From NCBI GenBank assembly GCA_964358175.1, contig CAYHOI010000009.1:1-33302 (forward strand): a DNA stretch of 33,302 nt, given 5' to 3'. Below, piece by piece: positions 11,001-17,290 of the stretch. The stretch's first letter is position 1. Every line of letters starts with the position of its first letter. Below the pieces are notes generated by a model that ran no database searches, was not told the DNA's origin, and saw nothing but the letters and a program-made list of their open reading frames with translations. A program made the position numbers and the translations under genes. Origin of the DNA: CAYHOI01 sp964358175 (GTDB taxonomy: Bacteria; Margulisbacteria; Riflemargulisbacteria; GWF2-35-9).

Positions 11001-12658
11001 TCCTGGTTCATGAGGGAGTCTGATCTACTCCCATCAAACCGACTCCCAAAAGTCGACACCAGCCGCACATCCTCATCTCCGCCATCTCCACGGGATCCAT
11101 TTATTTTGCCGATTATACCGCCAGACCCATTCGCTCCATTCATTATTTCACTCACCCTGCCTACAAACTCCGGATTCCTTTTGATGCTGGTTATCGCGCC
11201 CTTCGTGTACTCATCCTTTGCGATCTCGAAAGCTTGCAGCTCGATCGCCCGTCGCTTCAGCCAGTTCAGCTTGGCACTTTTCTTGATTTCACCAAGCTGT
11301 TCATCCGTTAGTCCTGTTCCATCGATATCTTCGCCCACTTCTTGCGGGATAAAAAAGTTATACATTTTCATAGAGCCACCTGCCGTTTTCACGTCTACAT
11401 AAAGCTGCTTCTTATCCGCATCATATTGCCAGATTTCCGGATTCGCGAAGTTTTTCAGAATGGCTTTCAAATCCGGGTTGCCCGCATTCGCTCCAAAAAT
11501 CGTGGACATCGCCGTCTGATACCGGCGCCGAGATTCCATCATCAGCATGGAGAGATAAAAAATATCTTTATCTGTCCAGCGTGACGTATCGCTCAGGTCA
11601 ATTCCCTTTCTGGCAATCTCGTAAACATTGGGGATATAATCCATCGCGTTTGTCCCATTGGCCGTTCCACTCCATTCCTCCTGCAATTTATTGAGGAAAC
11701 TCTCAAGATCGCCGGAAGCCGTACCCTCTCCAAGCTTATCCAATAGATTATTATACGTATAAACCTTATTCCCTTCGGTTGAGAATCCTTTCATGTTTGA
11801 AGCTGTGAACAAAGAACCCGACATCAGAGAGGAATATAGACGACTATAGTCCACCACAGGAGAGGTTATCCCACTCTTTCGCAAATAGGCCTCATACTGA
11901 GCCGAGGCGACCGTCGTCGTGGTCAAATCGATACTTCCATCCGCGATTCCGTCACCATTATAGTCGGCTCCGAAGGTGGATCCATTGAAGTTCGCGATCG
12001 TGTGCTGCATATCCACCACCGTCGGATGGAAATTGACCCCTTCTTTAAACCCCTTGGAGTAGTCTTTTCCAGACAAATAACTGAAAAGTGGAACAACAGA
12101 CGCACCCTCGCCCTGATAGTCTTTTTCTTTGCTTTTCTCGTCTTTATATTGAAGTTTTGCCTGAGTGGTTCCATCCATGACGAAACCAAGATCTCGGCCA
12201 GAAAGCGTCCCAATCCCGAGGTACCCGTCATAAGGAATACCCGCTAACCCCGTGAATCGGCTGAGAGACTGGTCATTCGTTCCATCTGCGTTGAGGTCAA
12301 TTTGATCTCCTGAGCCCGAGAAAATCTTATCCTGAACGGCTGATTGCGATCCTTTCCACAAATCGTCCTCCCTGAAAAGCTTACGATTGTATACAGACTC
12401 CGCGAACTGATCCCCTTTCTTTTGATCTGTGACGCCGGACTTGCCGTACTTGTGCCCCGTCAAAGCATCCGTCACACCACGGGGCAGGAACTTCATCACT
12501 TCGTTGAGAAAGTTAATTTTGGTATCGAGCCATTGCTCTGCGGTTTCCGACTTGGACTGCATCGTAAAAGACGGTGCGTTCCAGTTTAAATACTTGTGTT
12601 CCGCCATCGCGAGCTTCGGCGTTTTCATCGGCTCTGCTTTTGAATACGTTTCTCCCAT
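5054..12658 (-). CDS. Giant hypothetical protein (2534 aa) saturated with [DN]G[ST] tripeptides
   Basis: The start at 12658 is supported by GAAAGGA about 7 nt upstream. It begins MGETYSKAEP and has no Sec signal or membrane segment. My hand count gives about 50 Asp/Asn-Gly-Ser/Thr tripeptides spread along the whole length, roughly one per 50 residues and many times chance. Codons at these sites vary (GGT/GGA/GGG/GGC; ACN or TCN/AGY), so this is a protein-level feature, not a DNA repeat. Calcium-loop-like stretches include DLNADGTND, DYNGDGIAD, DRDGDGTVTGAD and DTNNDGTRD. Two related modules of about 65-70 residues lie near residues 593-663 and 682-745, each ending in DTNGTDNGSTDRD. The C-terminus is charged, coiled-coil-like and ends in four Arg. 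A strong terminator separates it from the upstream 303-aa gene. I recognise no family. Export by a signal-less route is inference. Confidence 0.9.
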   Translation of the reverse strand: MGETYSKAEPMKTPKLAMAEHKYLNWNAPSFTMQSKSETAEQWLDTKINFLNEVMKFLPRGVTDALTGHKYGKSGVTDQKKGDQFAESVYNRKLFREDDLWKGSQSAVQDKIFSGSGDQIDLNADGTNDQSLSRFTGLAGIPYDGYLGIGTLSGRDLGFVMDGTTQAKLQYKDEKSKEKDYQGEGASVVPLFSYLSGKDYSKGFKEGVNFHPTVVDMQHTIANFNGSTFGADYNGDGIADGSIDLTTTTVASAQYEAYLRKSGITSPVVDYSRLYSSLMSGSLFTASNMKGFSTEGNKVYTYNNLLDKLGEGTASGDLESFLNKLQEEWSGTANGTNAMDYIPNVYEIARKGIDLSDTSRWTDKDIFYLSMLMMESRRRYQTAMSTIFGANAGNPDLKAILKNFANPEIWQYDADKKQLYVDVKTAGGSMKMYNFFIPQEVGEDIDGTGLTDEQLGEIKKSAKLNWLKRRAIELQAFEIAKDEYTKGAITSIKRNPEFVGRVSEIMNGANGSGGIIGKINGSRGDGGDEDVRLVSTFGSRFDGSRSDSLMNQDEISSEMIRYYFEVGKIVKRRLQWEILQDEKATYASVETISGALNFLSGTGLESLQQFISDNGTKYSDISDGSDGGKLLVRGSVTSSELTRLKSIYDTNGTDNGSTDRDNRNLGIFQELSGANQLDSTSETLAALSGTGLTELQSFITNSAGRYLQNGSNGTQLVVRGVMTVEDLDTLERIYDTNGTDNGSTDRDRYRLEKLKSAAESLNAFDPLNYFKADDLEDISYEEFMALSSLEFKPINETDFKDGSHSVDLWKAATEIDQLNSMIDNDATFAMSVALDDSDGSYWSNLNEDSLAGGSSGDPAWLGTGEGVFALESRETILRQVKDAIQSLIPMYKRNSTDDAGDSVDSIFGDLSPGSDLMSVLDLIVDKKSRIFKDIFQVNEFNRLNYGDVNWINGTDGSARNVNTLAIGGLGYFPENFKTTMNTSFVHPTKRPVVDEKGGLTDQRVLSTQVSQLDKEYLDMILEMQKMNSFYMMMPFSSPTNGTWDGTSVSAISDRDGDGTVTGADLRYNFLTPLETLYGQVSGTGRKEFTDSDMASSLVDTKLQLTGEYLKTLNRDDGTSVFDGSYYADGPMMPAISPFNITDDNDVKYAVKKVFPALLDEDFSDSGTNLTLTTAGLAKITDFNHDPLGRAGTSWPAGEPKNWIPKVNINIGGTDAQVAIPILNTDTGEINLADHEGSGQKAQVLCFPLNPYIISNPQFFTEGVRGLLPGMLKTFGADELLGLLSDLYDETSGSFVGKVNIDGTKLYTIYPFRGNYNSYFKKYDTNIFSATSIIEDLQNHMRYANGTSVVDGTSTFQFSQTADDEFRKKGIEFSAVTDGSSDTLPQKDGSDSFSLNEPFWKPLAAMLKYFAITKLSYTSQGILSGINELIANDKTILYKDETYEHMSLPVDDWSEAVRTMVLTVESSIVKDYEHISQFTKKLYERMRKIDLSNVLDGTTLSGGYSGSVNDLFEGSGLLPDLTREIDGTRFYDFKDAQDLLEAASLDGATLLGSTRRTITAAELGFGVTGISGTALFDIFRDYGFIDGTADGTGRPQKNMTLDTFPPVYANGTNISLPSSDKETIIANFREKYIGDALNKLYDKTLDLMQGTGSQSLLLHLKSALMNVLLNDDFIRTLEDLSTFTDGSFTKQWTPIQLSGLTFDGSRLSDEVSQDIGIHIQGTATDGSYMYGRLESPSLLLRQLVNDKWKMDTAASFSGSGIDASYTSAMLDIRDRIFQYDKENSFSVPKTTDMEEYDHFLNYLVSVIKKDGLIQDVYTDTIVKKILKGLSSTLASTPIINGTNGTSFLQRFNVSGTTDITASIKFDGTTMDGGQSVRFGSLMNNGFTKGFNISSSYKRQEGSATSTYADYTEYWRSAAMSFDSTGGWPFAQKGTTITHEGRDTNNDGTRDMYVDSTSFDIYSGGTCNYTDASGISFVDGLGTIFAVRSGTSGNDSYELMAVLDAGSHAAWGVPTFTLSYDEASAAVMVSETDGLTDDGLAKAWSKGLLDGLSVDLLDGDSGSAATRVRTLHLSKVDGSSICGTLDGTIQVIAGTSNGTMSGNLMKEFERDFSGGSASLYDGGTSGVYYNTINGTDGVRAALTQTGMWNGSQDVPSLYMLLALSMERADRVTSHFETTFDAYMTYRRQIKEILTSDESSIKEKYLSEFYMTDNFSRLMMSSDNQNRFNEAAKYFGYTEGKVRNPDLPRGWYEAQGRYVSSNGKENSSDYQMDYSQTNYSQTTDLAMQKQYSATTYKNDTYVSKSTNKGLRTQSERRVADYYGQLSALDGTLWGSLGDPNYSEIVINKATLQWLDYIRDLGGTAKTSKITELWNALIKDPDKIDGSSGTDGPLTPIVNGVTGKVSVSDIHLASFADFSAWLDDSGIRDGSNGTVDETSTYQLYHLLKSSDWASTPVAPNMPLIHESQEMLSYEYSAVMARQMSSQFNDLNENNDKRNAEEYQDLKEREDNDRYHEQVTQSAAQARAARLKALGRRRR
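10415..10880 (-). repeat. Two tandem related protein modules within the giant gene
   Basis: Each module runs from SGTGLxxLQxFI through LVVRG/LLVRG to IYDTNGTDNGSTDRD. The closing 13-residue motif is identical in the two copies but uses different synonymous codons. In the variable centre, SDGSDGG of copy one aligns with QNGSNGT of copy two, so Asp and Asn exchange at equivalent sites. Confidence 0.75.
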
Positions 12659-12713
12659 GACGATCCTTTCTCTACTCTACTAAAATTTATTCGTAACGAG
12701 TATCAACACAAAA

Positions 12714-12740
12714 GGGACTGCGCGGAATCCGCGCAGTCCC
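12714..12740 (-). terminator. Strong rho-independent terminator after the 303-aa gene
   Basis: A perfect 12-bp stem, GGGACTGCGCGG / CCGCGCAGTCCC with a 3-nt loop, is followed on the minus strand by TTTTGTG. It lies about 38 nt past the stop at 12779 and 55 nt before the start of the giant gene. The 303-aa gene is therefore probably monocistronic. Confidence 0.9.
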
Positions 12741-12778
12741 GAAATACCCTGCTATTGGTATTTTCTGTTAGTCAGTCT

Positions 12779-13690
12779 TTACTGGTTCAGCCCTCGCTGA
12801 TACGTTTGAGCGGCCTCTTTCAGAACATTAGATGCCGTGGTACCGGTTGCACCCTGACCGCTGATACCCTGATTCATCTGCTGAAGCGTCGTGGAAATCA
12901 AGTAGAGCGTACCAGGATTCTGCATAATCCCATCCGCGTTGGTCAATCCCACGTCAAGACCCTCGATTTCCGTCTGAGTCAGCTGGACTGTGCCGGATGT
13001 GCCGATGGCACTCGTTAGTGTAGAGGTCATATCTTTAGCTTTACTCTGATCTGCTGCAGTAAATAAGATGTCTTTCTGTGTATCCGAGATAATTTCAGAG
13101 TCTTTGTTGATGTACGTTGCGCCACCGACATACTTGGGGTCGGTAGCAGATTGAGAAGTCTTCAAGGAATACACGTTACCCGTTAGGGGGTCTGTTGCCT
13201 CTAGCGTGACTACATTTCCTGATACAGCTGCCGTCCAAGTGAGTCCCTTTGGGATCTTGGTTGTCGTGTCACTTCCATCGCCAATCGTCAGTGTGGCACC
13301 CTCCCCCACCAGCTCATCTAACCCTTGCACATCAAAATCCTCCATTGAATCGAGGTTAACGGCTGCTTTCGCGACCACCGTTTTACCGTCAGCACCAAAA
13401 ACAGAATATCCCAGGGTATTGGTTGTCTTATTATAGGTAACATTTACGTTCTTCCCCGCGGCAATAGCATCTAAAAGCCCCCTCAATTCCCCAAATTCAC
13501 CTCCTGCATCCTCTATCATTTTCGAAATCTTCTTGCCGTCAATCGAAGCGTCCATGTCGGCTAAAGCATCAATACCATGCATGCTACCCCCGCCCGCCAT
13601 GACCGTTGCGACCCCTAGAATATCCTCGAATTTTAAATTTTGCGCTGTTGCGATATTATTAATAGCTTCTGTAAGTGAAAATCCTCCCAT
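12779..13690 (-). CDS. 303-aa hypothetical protein, helix/beta/helix layout; possible filament or needle-type subunit
   Basis: The ATG at 13690 has a G6 Shine-Dalgarno (AAGGGGGG) 6 nt upstream. There is no signal peptide. Residues 1-85 look helical, about 85-235 are Thr/Gly/Val-rich and probably beta-stranded, and the last 55 are helical. The C-terminal stretch, QNPGTLYLISTTLQQMN followed after a short gap by SNVLKEAAQTYQRGL, resembles in spacing (NP..L ... L...N ... SN..K) the C-terminal half of type III needle subunits (SctF/PrgI/YscF). Helical ends around a beta insert also recall flagellin-type subunits. This is pattern resemblance only and I would not name it. The gene has its own leader and a very strong terminator, as expected for an abundantly made product. 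It is followed by the giant protein. Confidence 0.85.
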   Translation of the reverse strand: MGGFSLTEAINNIATAQNLKFEDILGVATVMAGGGSMHGIDALADMDASIDGKKISKMIEDAGGEFGELRGLLDAIAAGKNVNVTYNKTTNTLGYSVFGADGKTVVAKAAVNLDSMEDFDVQGLDELVGEGATLTIGDGSDTTTKIPKGLTWTAAVSGNVVTLEATDPLTGNVYSLKTSQSATDPKYVGGATYINKDSEIISDTQKDILFTAADQSKAKDMTSTLTSAIGTSGTVQLTQTEIEGLDVGLTNADGIMQNPGTLYLISTTLQQMNQGISGQGATGTTASNVLKEAAQTYQRGLNQ

Positions 13691-13925
13691 GTTAATCCCC
13701 CCTTTTTAATTTTTGAAACTTCCCTGACGTTTTTTTTCATCCCCCCTTTTTTTCAATTTTTAAATTTGCTGTTGTTACGACCGTTACATGTACTAATATC
13801 GCCATCTTTCAGACATAATATGTATCGCTTTTTTTGAATATATTCATGGAGGGGGTTGGGGAGCCGTATGCTCGTCATGATTTAGTTTCGGGGATTACTT
13901 AGCAACTCACCTTACGCAGTGACTT
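13691..13925. other. Intergenic leader of the 303-aa gene
   Basis: This AT-rich stretch holds the leader. The G6 Shine-Dalgarno block with its A/T-rich flanks appears twice (C6 runs at 13698-13703 and near 13741-13746), as if duplicated. The distal copy abuts an ATG but opens only a short out-of-frame reading frame. I see no confident -35/-10 pair. Confidence 0.4.
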
Positions 13926-13931
13926 AAATTC

Positions 13932-14050
13932 CATTCAAATTCCGCCCCTCTCTGTCGCTTTGCGACATCTCTCTCCGTTTACGGAGAAAGAAAACCTCCT
14001 CCCCTACCGCCCACCCTCTCCCCGACTCCCCTCCTCGGAGGGGGCTCTTC
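13932..14050. repeat. Dispersed-type intergenic repeat with three hairpins
   Basis: Three compact palindromes lie in a pyrimidine-rich block: TGTCGC-TTT-GCGACA (13953-13967), TCTCCG-TTTA-CGGAGA (13972-13987) and CCCCTCC-TC-GGAGGGG (14028-14043). The composition and hairpin series resemble REP/MITE-like intergenic repeats seen in many genomes. Minus-strand translation gives the SPLRGG-type low-complexity peptide typical of spurious ORFs in such repeats. Confidence 0.6.
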
Positions 14051-14138
14051 TGCGTTTCCAGAATTGTGTTGCGGATTGCAGTGAGGACATCCGGCAAGTG
14101 GAGAATGACCTCGCTATTGAGCCAAAACATCATGCCGC

Positions 14139-14319
14139 CGAAATTCGATATCTTGTTCGCGACGAGACCACATGGGTTGCGCTACTGAGCTTTGGGTCTG
14201 CGGCTTGGACGTGCTCAGATCGTGATTCTTGGATCGGGTGGGACACCCAAGCTCGCATAAGAAACTTGCAGAGAATAGCAAACAATACTCGTTTTCTCGT
14301 CAACCACAAGGTGAGTTAG
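14139..14319 (+). pseudogene. Remnant of a DUF4338 (DruA-like) gene
   Basis: Plus-strand translation ending in TAG at 14317-14319 contains WVALLSFGSAAW, then RDSWIGWD and RIANNTRFLV. This is the conserved order of the DUF4338 family (G-W-[LI]-x-F-x-x-A-x-W, R-D-x-W-I-G-W, V-x-N-N-x-R-F-L-I). That family includes DruA of Druantia and many proteins associated with mobile elements. Only about 50-60 residues of the domain remain. The N-terminal half is absent or unrecognisable, and the homology stops right after RFLV, just before the 3' end of the convergent coiled-coil gene. It has no plausible start and follows a dispersed repeat. I read it as a relic of a mobile or defence gene. Confidence 0.6.
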
Positions 14320-15014
14320 TTAAACTGCTTCTTAATCGCCAATTCGTGCAGGGCTGTCGTGGATTTCAGCTCCTGAATATCTGTCTTCATGACTTTAATA
14401 TCCTCATAGATGCTCCTGATATAGGGGCCAAGATCACGCTGCTCGGAGATATGGGTCTCCAGTAAAACTCCCTGCTTTCGTATATCGGTGCTCAGTTCGT
14501 CACGCAGGGCACCCAGCTTATTATCCATGGTCGTGTTCAACTTGCCTTCCAGCGACTCAAGTCTGTCGTCCAGGGTGGCATTGAGCTCCCCTTTCAACAC
14601 TCCCAGCTTGTTATCCATGGTCACGTTCAGCTTGCCTTCCAAGGCTCCCAGCTTNNNNNNNNNNNNNNNNNNNNNNNNNNNNNNNNNNNNNNNNNNNNNN
14701 NNNNNNNNNNNNNNNNNNNNNNNNNNNNNNNNNNNNNNNNNNNNNNNNNNNNNNCCCAGCTTGTTATCCATGGTCACGTTCAGCTTGCCTTCCAAGGCTC
14801 CCAGCTTGTTATCCATGGTCACGTTCAGCTTGCCTTCCAAGGCTCCCAGCTTGTTATCCATGGTCACGTTCAGCTTGCCTTCCAAGGCTCCCAGCTTGTT
14901 ATCCATGGTCACGTTCAGCTCTTCTTTAAACGTTCCCAGCCTGCTGTCAAAGGCCGTACTCAGTTCTTCTTTCAAAACTTCGCGGATAGTTTGGAGAGAT
15001 TCCTTGTCTAACAT
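14316..15014 (-). CDS. Coiled-coil protein with 15-residue tandem repeats (interrupted by assembly gap)
   Basis: It starts MLDKESLQTIREVL at 15014 and ends at 14316. At least five near-perfect copies of a 15-residue unit, LNVTMDNKLGALEGK, encoded by 45-bp DNA repeats, form the centre. Diverged copies flank them. The pattern of apolar positions predicts a long coiled coil. A 15-residue period is known from right-handed stalks of trimeric autotransporters, but no signal peptide or membrane anchor is present here. The C-terminal 60 residues are a different, charged helix. A 100-N gap lies in the array, so the true repeat number and protein length are unknown. It follows the TonB-like gene by 25 nt and may share its transcript. 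The function is unknown. Confidence 0.75.
   Translation of the reverse strand: MLDKESLQTIREVLKEELSTAFDSRLGTFKEELNVTMDNKLGALEGKLNVTMDNKLGALEGKLNVTMDNKLGALEGKLNVTMDNKLXXXXXXXXXXXXXXXXXXXXXXXXXXXXXXXXXXKLGALEGKLNVTMDNKLGVLKGELNATLDDRLESLEGKLNTTMDNKLGALRDELSTDIRKQGVLLETHISEQRDLGPYIRSIYEDIKVMKTDIQELKSTTALHELAIKKQFN
14582..14932. repeat. 45-bp tandem repeat array
   Basis: Near-identical 45-bp units (CCCAGCTTGTTATCCATGG and on) run in phase with the reading frame on both sides of the N gap. Units at 14755-14889 are essentially identical, which suggests recent expansion or homogenisation. Confidence 0.85.
14655..14754. other. Assembly gap of 100 N
   Basis: Exactly 100 N, the conventional placeholder for a gap of unknown size. 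It falls in the 45-bp repeat array, where short-read assembly would be expected to fail. Confidence 0.98.
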
Positions 15015-15039
15015 AGCAAGAAGTGTATCACAGTCACAC

Positions 15040-15771
15040 CTAATACAACAAGAATCGAATGAGGATCTCTCCCCATTGCTTCACCTGGGGGACATCAGCA
15101 CTCAGGGGTGTGAATTTCCATCTTTGGAGGGCTTCCTCTACCAGAAGATCCATTTTCAAATAACCTGACTTCTTTAAGATGGTCGTCTGCGATACACTCC
15201 CATCTGGAGCCACCCATATACGCATACGAACATCCGACTCAATTCCTCGTGCTCGCGCCCAGTTTGGATACTCCGGCACTTCCGAGTAAAGAATATTGCG
15301 ATTAAATATCGGCCCGAAAAGCACTACATTTCCAGACGGATTCAGATCCACAGCCTGAACTCCTTCCGCACTACCCATGGCCGGTTTTGTCTTGGCTCCG
15401 ACCGTCTCGTTGTCTACCCCAAGAGCCGACTTGATCTCATCATGCACCAATTCCCTTTCACCCGCTAGCGGAGCTTCCACCTCGGGCAAATTGACCTTTT
15501 CCTGGGCTTTGCCGGAAGACTTGGGAATATCTTTCGGCTCTACCAAGGGAGGGCTTTGCTTCGCAAGAACCTGTTTACGGGCTAAAACCGTCTTTTTCTC
15601 GGTAGGAGGATTTTTTTGTTCCTGATCATACACGAAAGAGACCTCCCAAAAAGAGTCTGCCTTAGCGGTGGCGATCTGATTTGTTCTCCAGGTAAGGAAG
15701 AGAAAAAGAAAAAGTAGCACCAAGTGTAGACCTAATGACAGCGCAACAGAACCAAAGGATTTCCACTTCAT
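15040..15771 (-). CDS. TonB-like energy transducer
   Basis: 243 aa. Residues about 7-27 form one N-terminal membrane helix (LSLGLHLVLLFLFLFL). A Lys/Pro/Glu-rich linker of about 120 residues follows, long enough to span a periplasm. The last 75 residues match the TonB C-terminal domain: YPNWARARGIESDV, then a strand, DGSVSQTTILKKSGY, and a closing helix EALQRWKFTPL. TonB passes proton-motive energy from ExbB/ExbD to outer-membrane proteins, but no exbB or exbD is in the window. It follows the barrel gene by about 43 nt, making that protein the obvious candidate partner. The start has no clear Shine-Dalgarno. Confidence 0.85.
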   Translation of the reverse strand: MKWKSFGSVALSLGLHLVLLFLFLFLTWRTNQIATAKADSFWEVSFVYDQEQKNPPTEKKTVLARKQVLAKQSPPLVEPKDIPKSSGKAQEKVNLPEVEAPLAGERELVHDEIKSALGVDNETVGAKTKPAMGSAEGVQAVDLNPSGNVVLFGPIFNRNILYSEVPEYPNWARARGIESDVRMRIWVAPDGSVSQTTILKKSGYLKMDLLVEEALQRWKFTPLSADVPQVKQWGEILIRFLLY

Positions 15772-15814
15772 TGTGAAAACATTGTAACCGAAAATGGACG
15801 TCTGAACAAACCGA

Positions 15815-17290
15815 TTAAAATAACATTCGTAGAGAAAAACTTAGGGATGGGTCTGCAATCACATGTCCCGAAAATCGCTCGTTACCCCCGGAGAGTAAAT
15901 GGATAATCTCTCCCCCCCAAAACAAATCTGGACTCATCGCCTGCTCGTAGCGAACTGCGACATCCGCGTATGCACTCTTATAAAGTCCTGTCGAGGTGCT
16001 TCGCTCCCTTGGCACCAGATATCCATTGACTCCCAATTTCCCGCCCCATAGGGTTCTCTCATAGTTGAGATCCAGAAGATGATCTTCGGGATTCGGGATA
16101 TCGCTCGGATACCAGACCACTTCAGAGTTTACCTGGAACATATCCACGGAGGTTCGCAGGGCAATCCAGTGAACTCCACCTCGAATAACCAGCAAATTCT
16201 TCACATTCTCCTGACTAAAATAGCCATCCCCATCGGGATCATCCCAAACCTTACGGTTGGCATAATTCTCCAAACGAATAAAACTATCTTCCTGGTGGCC
16301 AAAAAAGTTGGACACCGTTCCCCCGATAGACAGCTCCTCCTCAGGTTGAAGAAGCGCATCATTCCATTCTGAAAAGTCATACTTCAAGGCAGAATCCAAA
16401 TCTGGAATCTGTATCCCCAACTTCGTCTCCCAGCGTACCTTGACCCCTTGAGTCACTACTGTATAAAACTCATCCTGACAAAACAAACTCAGCTTACCCA
16501 GGGAGCCATTCATCCAGGCACCTACGCCTAATTCTACCTGATGCTTCGCATCCATGAAGTCATAGGTCTTCGTAGACAGCACTCGAACATCCACGTAGTT
16601 ATTCACGCGAGATGAAAGCAGATTAAGCTTCACATGGGAGGGGAAAGACATCTCCAAAAGATCAATTTTCCCGACATTCAGATCGAGACCGTTCTGAAAC
16701 CATGTACCGCCCACATTCCCAGCGTAAGCATTGACAAAGTACATCTTTCCTTGATAAACATAGGGAAGATTCCAGAATCCGGAAAGACCAAGTTGCCATG
16801 AACTCAGACGCGAAGCCCCCATATTATGTTCCAGGCTGGTAAGATTGAGAACCGTCTGATCATCCAAAGCAATGGCTCCCAAAAAATAACCCGTTTCTTC
16901 AAGATTGTTTTGATAAGAAGGTTCACCCCCTGAACGTTCCAAAATAAGCATGTAGGGCTTCTTCTCCCATTGATATCCATGGTAGAGGTTAAACTTCAGA
17001 TAAGAGGGAAGACCAAACGACAAGTCAGCCTCATTATACAGAAGGGATGAGGTGCTTTCCTGACATGTAAATTTCTGCAAATAGGCGACTTCTAACTCAT
17101 CCGATGACAGGTTCATCGGCAAGAACCACTTCATTTCCCATGAAAGGGTGAGATCTGACGTTGCTCGATACGCATTATCCATCAGTGTTTCGCTTTTTGC
17201 GGTCACAAAGAGATCCGGCAGGGTAAACGCAGAATCCTGTGAAAAGGAAATTCCAATAAAGAGCAAAAATATTCCCAGGACTTTTTTCAT
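15815..17290 (-). CDS. Outer-membrane beta-barrel protein
   Basis: 491 aa. The signal peptide is MKKVLGIFLLFIGISFSQ with probable cleavage near residue 18. Just after it, LPDLFVTAKSET resembles a TonB box. There is no recognisable plug domain, so it is not a standard TonB-dependent receptor. The rest is aromatic-rich with alternating polar/apolar strands and ends in SLSFSLRMLF, a terminal aromatic typical of BAM substrates. The start overlaps the TPR gene stop as ATGA, implying coupled translation. The substrate is unknown. Its position between a TPR periplasmic protein and a TonB-like protein suggests a three-part envelope module, which is inference. Confidence 0.75.
   Translation of the reverse strand: MKKVLGIFLLFIGISFSQDSAFTLPDLFVTAKSETLMDNAYRATSDLTLSWEMKWFLPMNLSSDELEVAYLQKFTCQESTSSLLYNEADLSFGLPSYLKFNLYHGYQWEKKPYMLILERSGGEPSYQNNLEETGYFLGAIALDDQTVLNLTSLEHNMGASRLSSWQLGLSGFWNLPYVYQGKMYFVNAYAGNVGGTWFQNGLDLNVGKIDLLEMSFPSHVKLNLLSSRVNNYVDVRVLSTKTYDFMDAKHQVELGVGAWMNGSLGKLSLFCQDEFYTVVTQGVKVRWETKLGIQIPDLDSALKYDFSEWNDALLQPEEELSIGGTVSNFFGHQEDSFIRLENYANRKVWDDPDGDGYFSQENVKNLLVIRGGVHWIALRTSVDMFQVNSEVVWYPSDIPNPEDHLLDLNYERTLWGGKLGVNGYLVPRERSTSTGLYKSAYADVAVRYEQAMSPDLFWGGEIIHLLSGGNERFSGHVIADPSLSFSLRMLF

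Noticed and set aside
5054..12658. NG[ST] sites as N-glycosylation sequons
   Set aside because: More than half the sites are DG[ST], and Asp and Asn interchange at equivalent module positions, so an Asn-specific modification does not explain the pattern.
13700..13760. Possible leader peptide before the 303-aa gene
   Set aside because: The ATG directly abuts a G6 run with no spacing and the frame has no coding character. A duplicated leader is simpler.
13924..14133. Minus-strand 69-codon frame in the repeat region
   Set aside because: Its SPLRGG-type low-complexity peptide comes from the dispersed hairpin repeat, with no family match by eye.
14582..14932. CRISPR-like array
   Set aside because: The 45-bp units are contiguous without spacers and in frame with a coiled-coil protein.
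15815..17290. Standard TonB-dependent receptor
   Set aside because: There is a TonB-box-like start but no plug domain, and at 491 aa it is short for the family.
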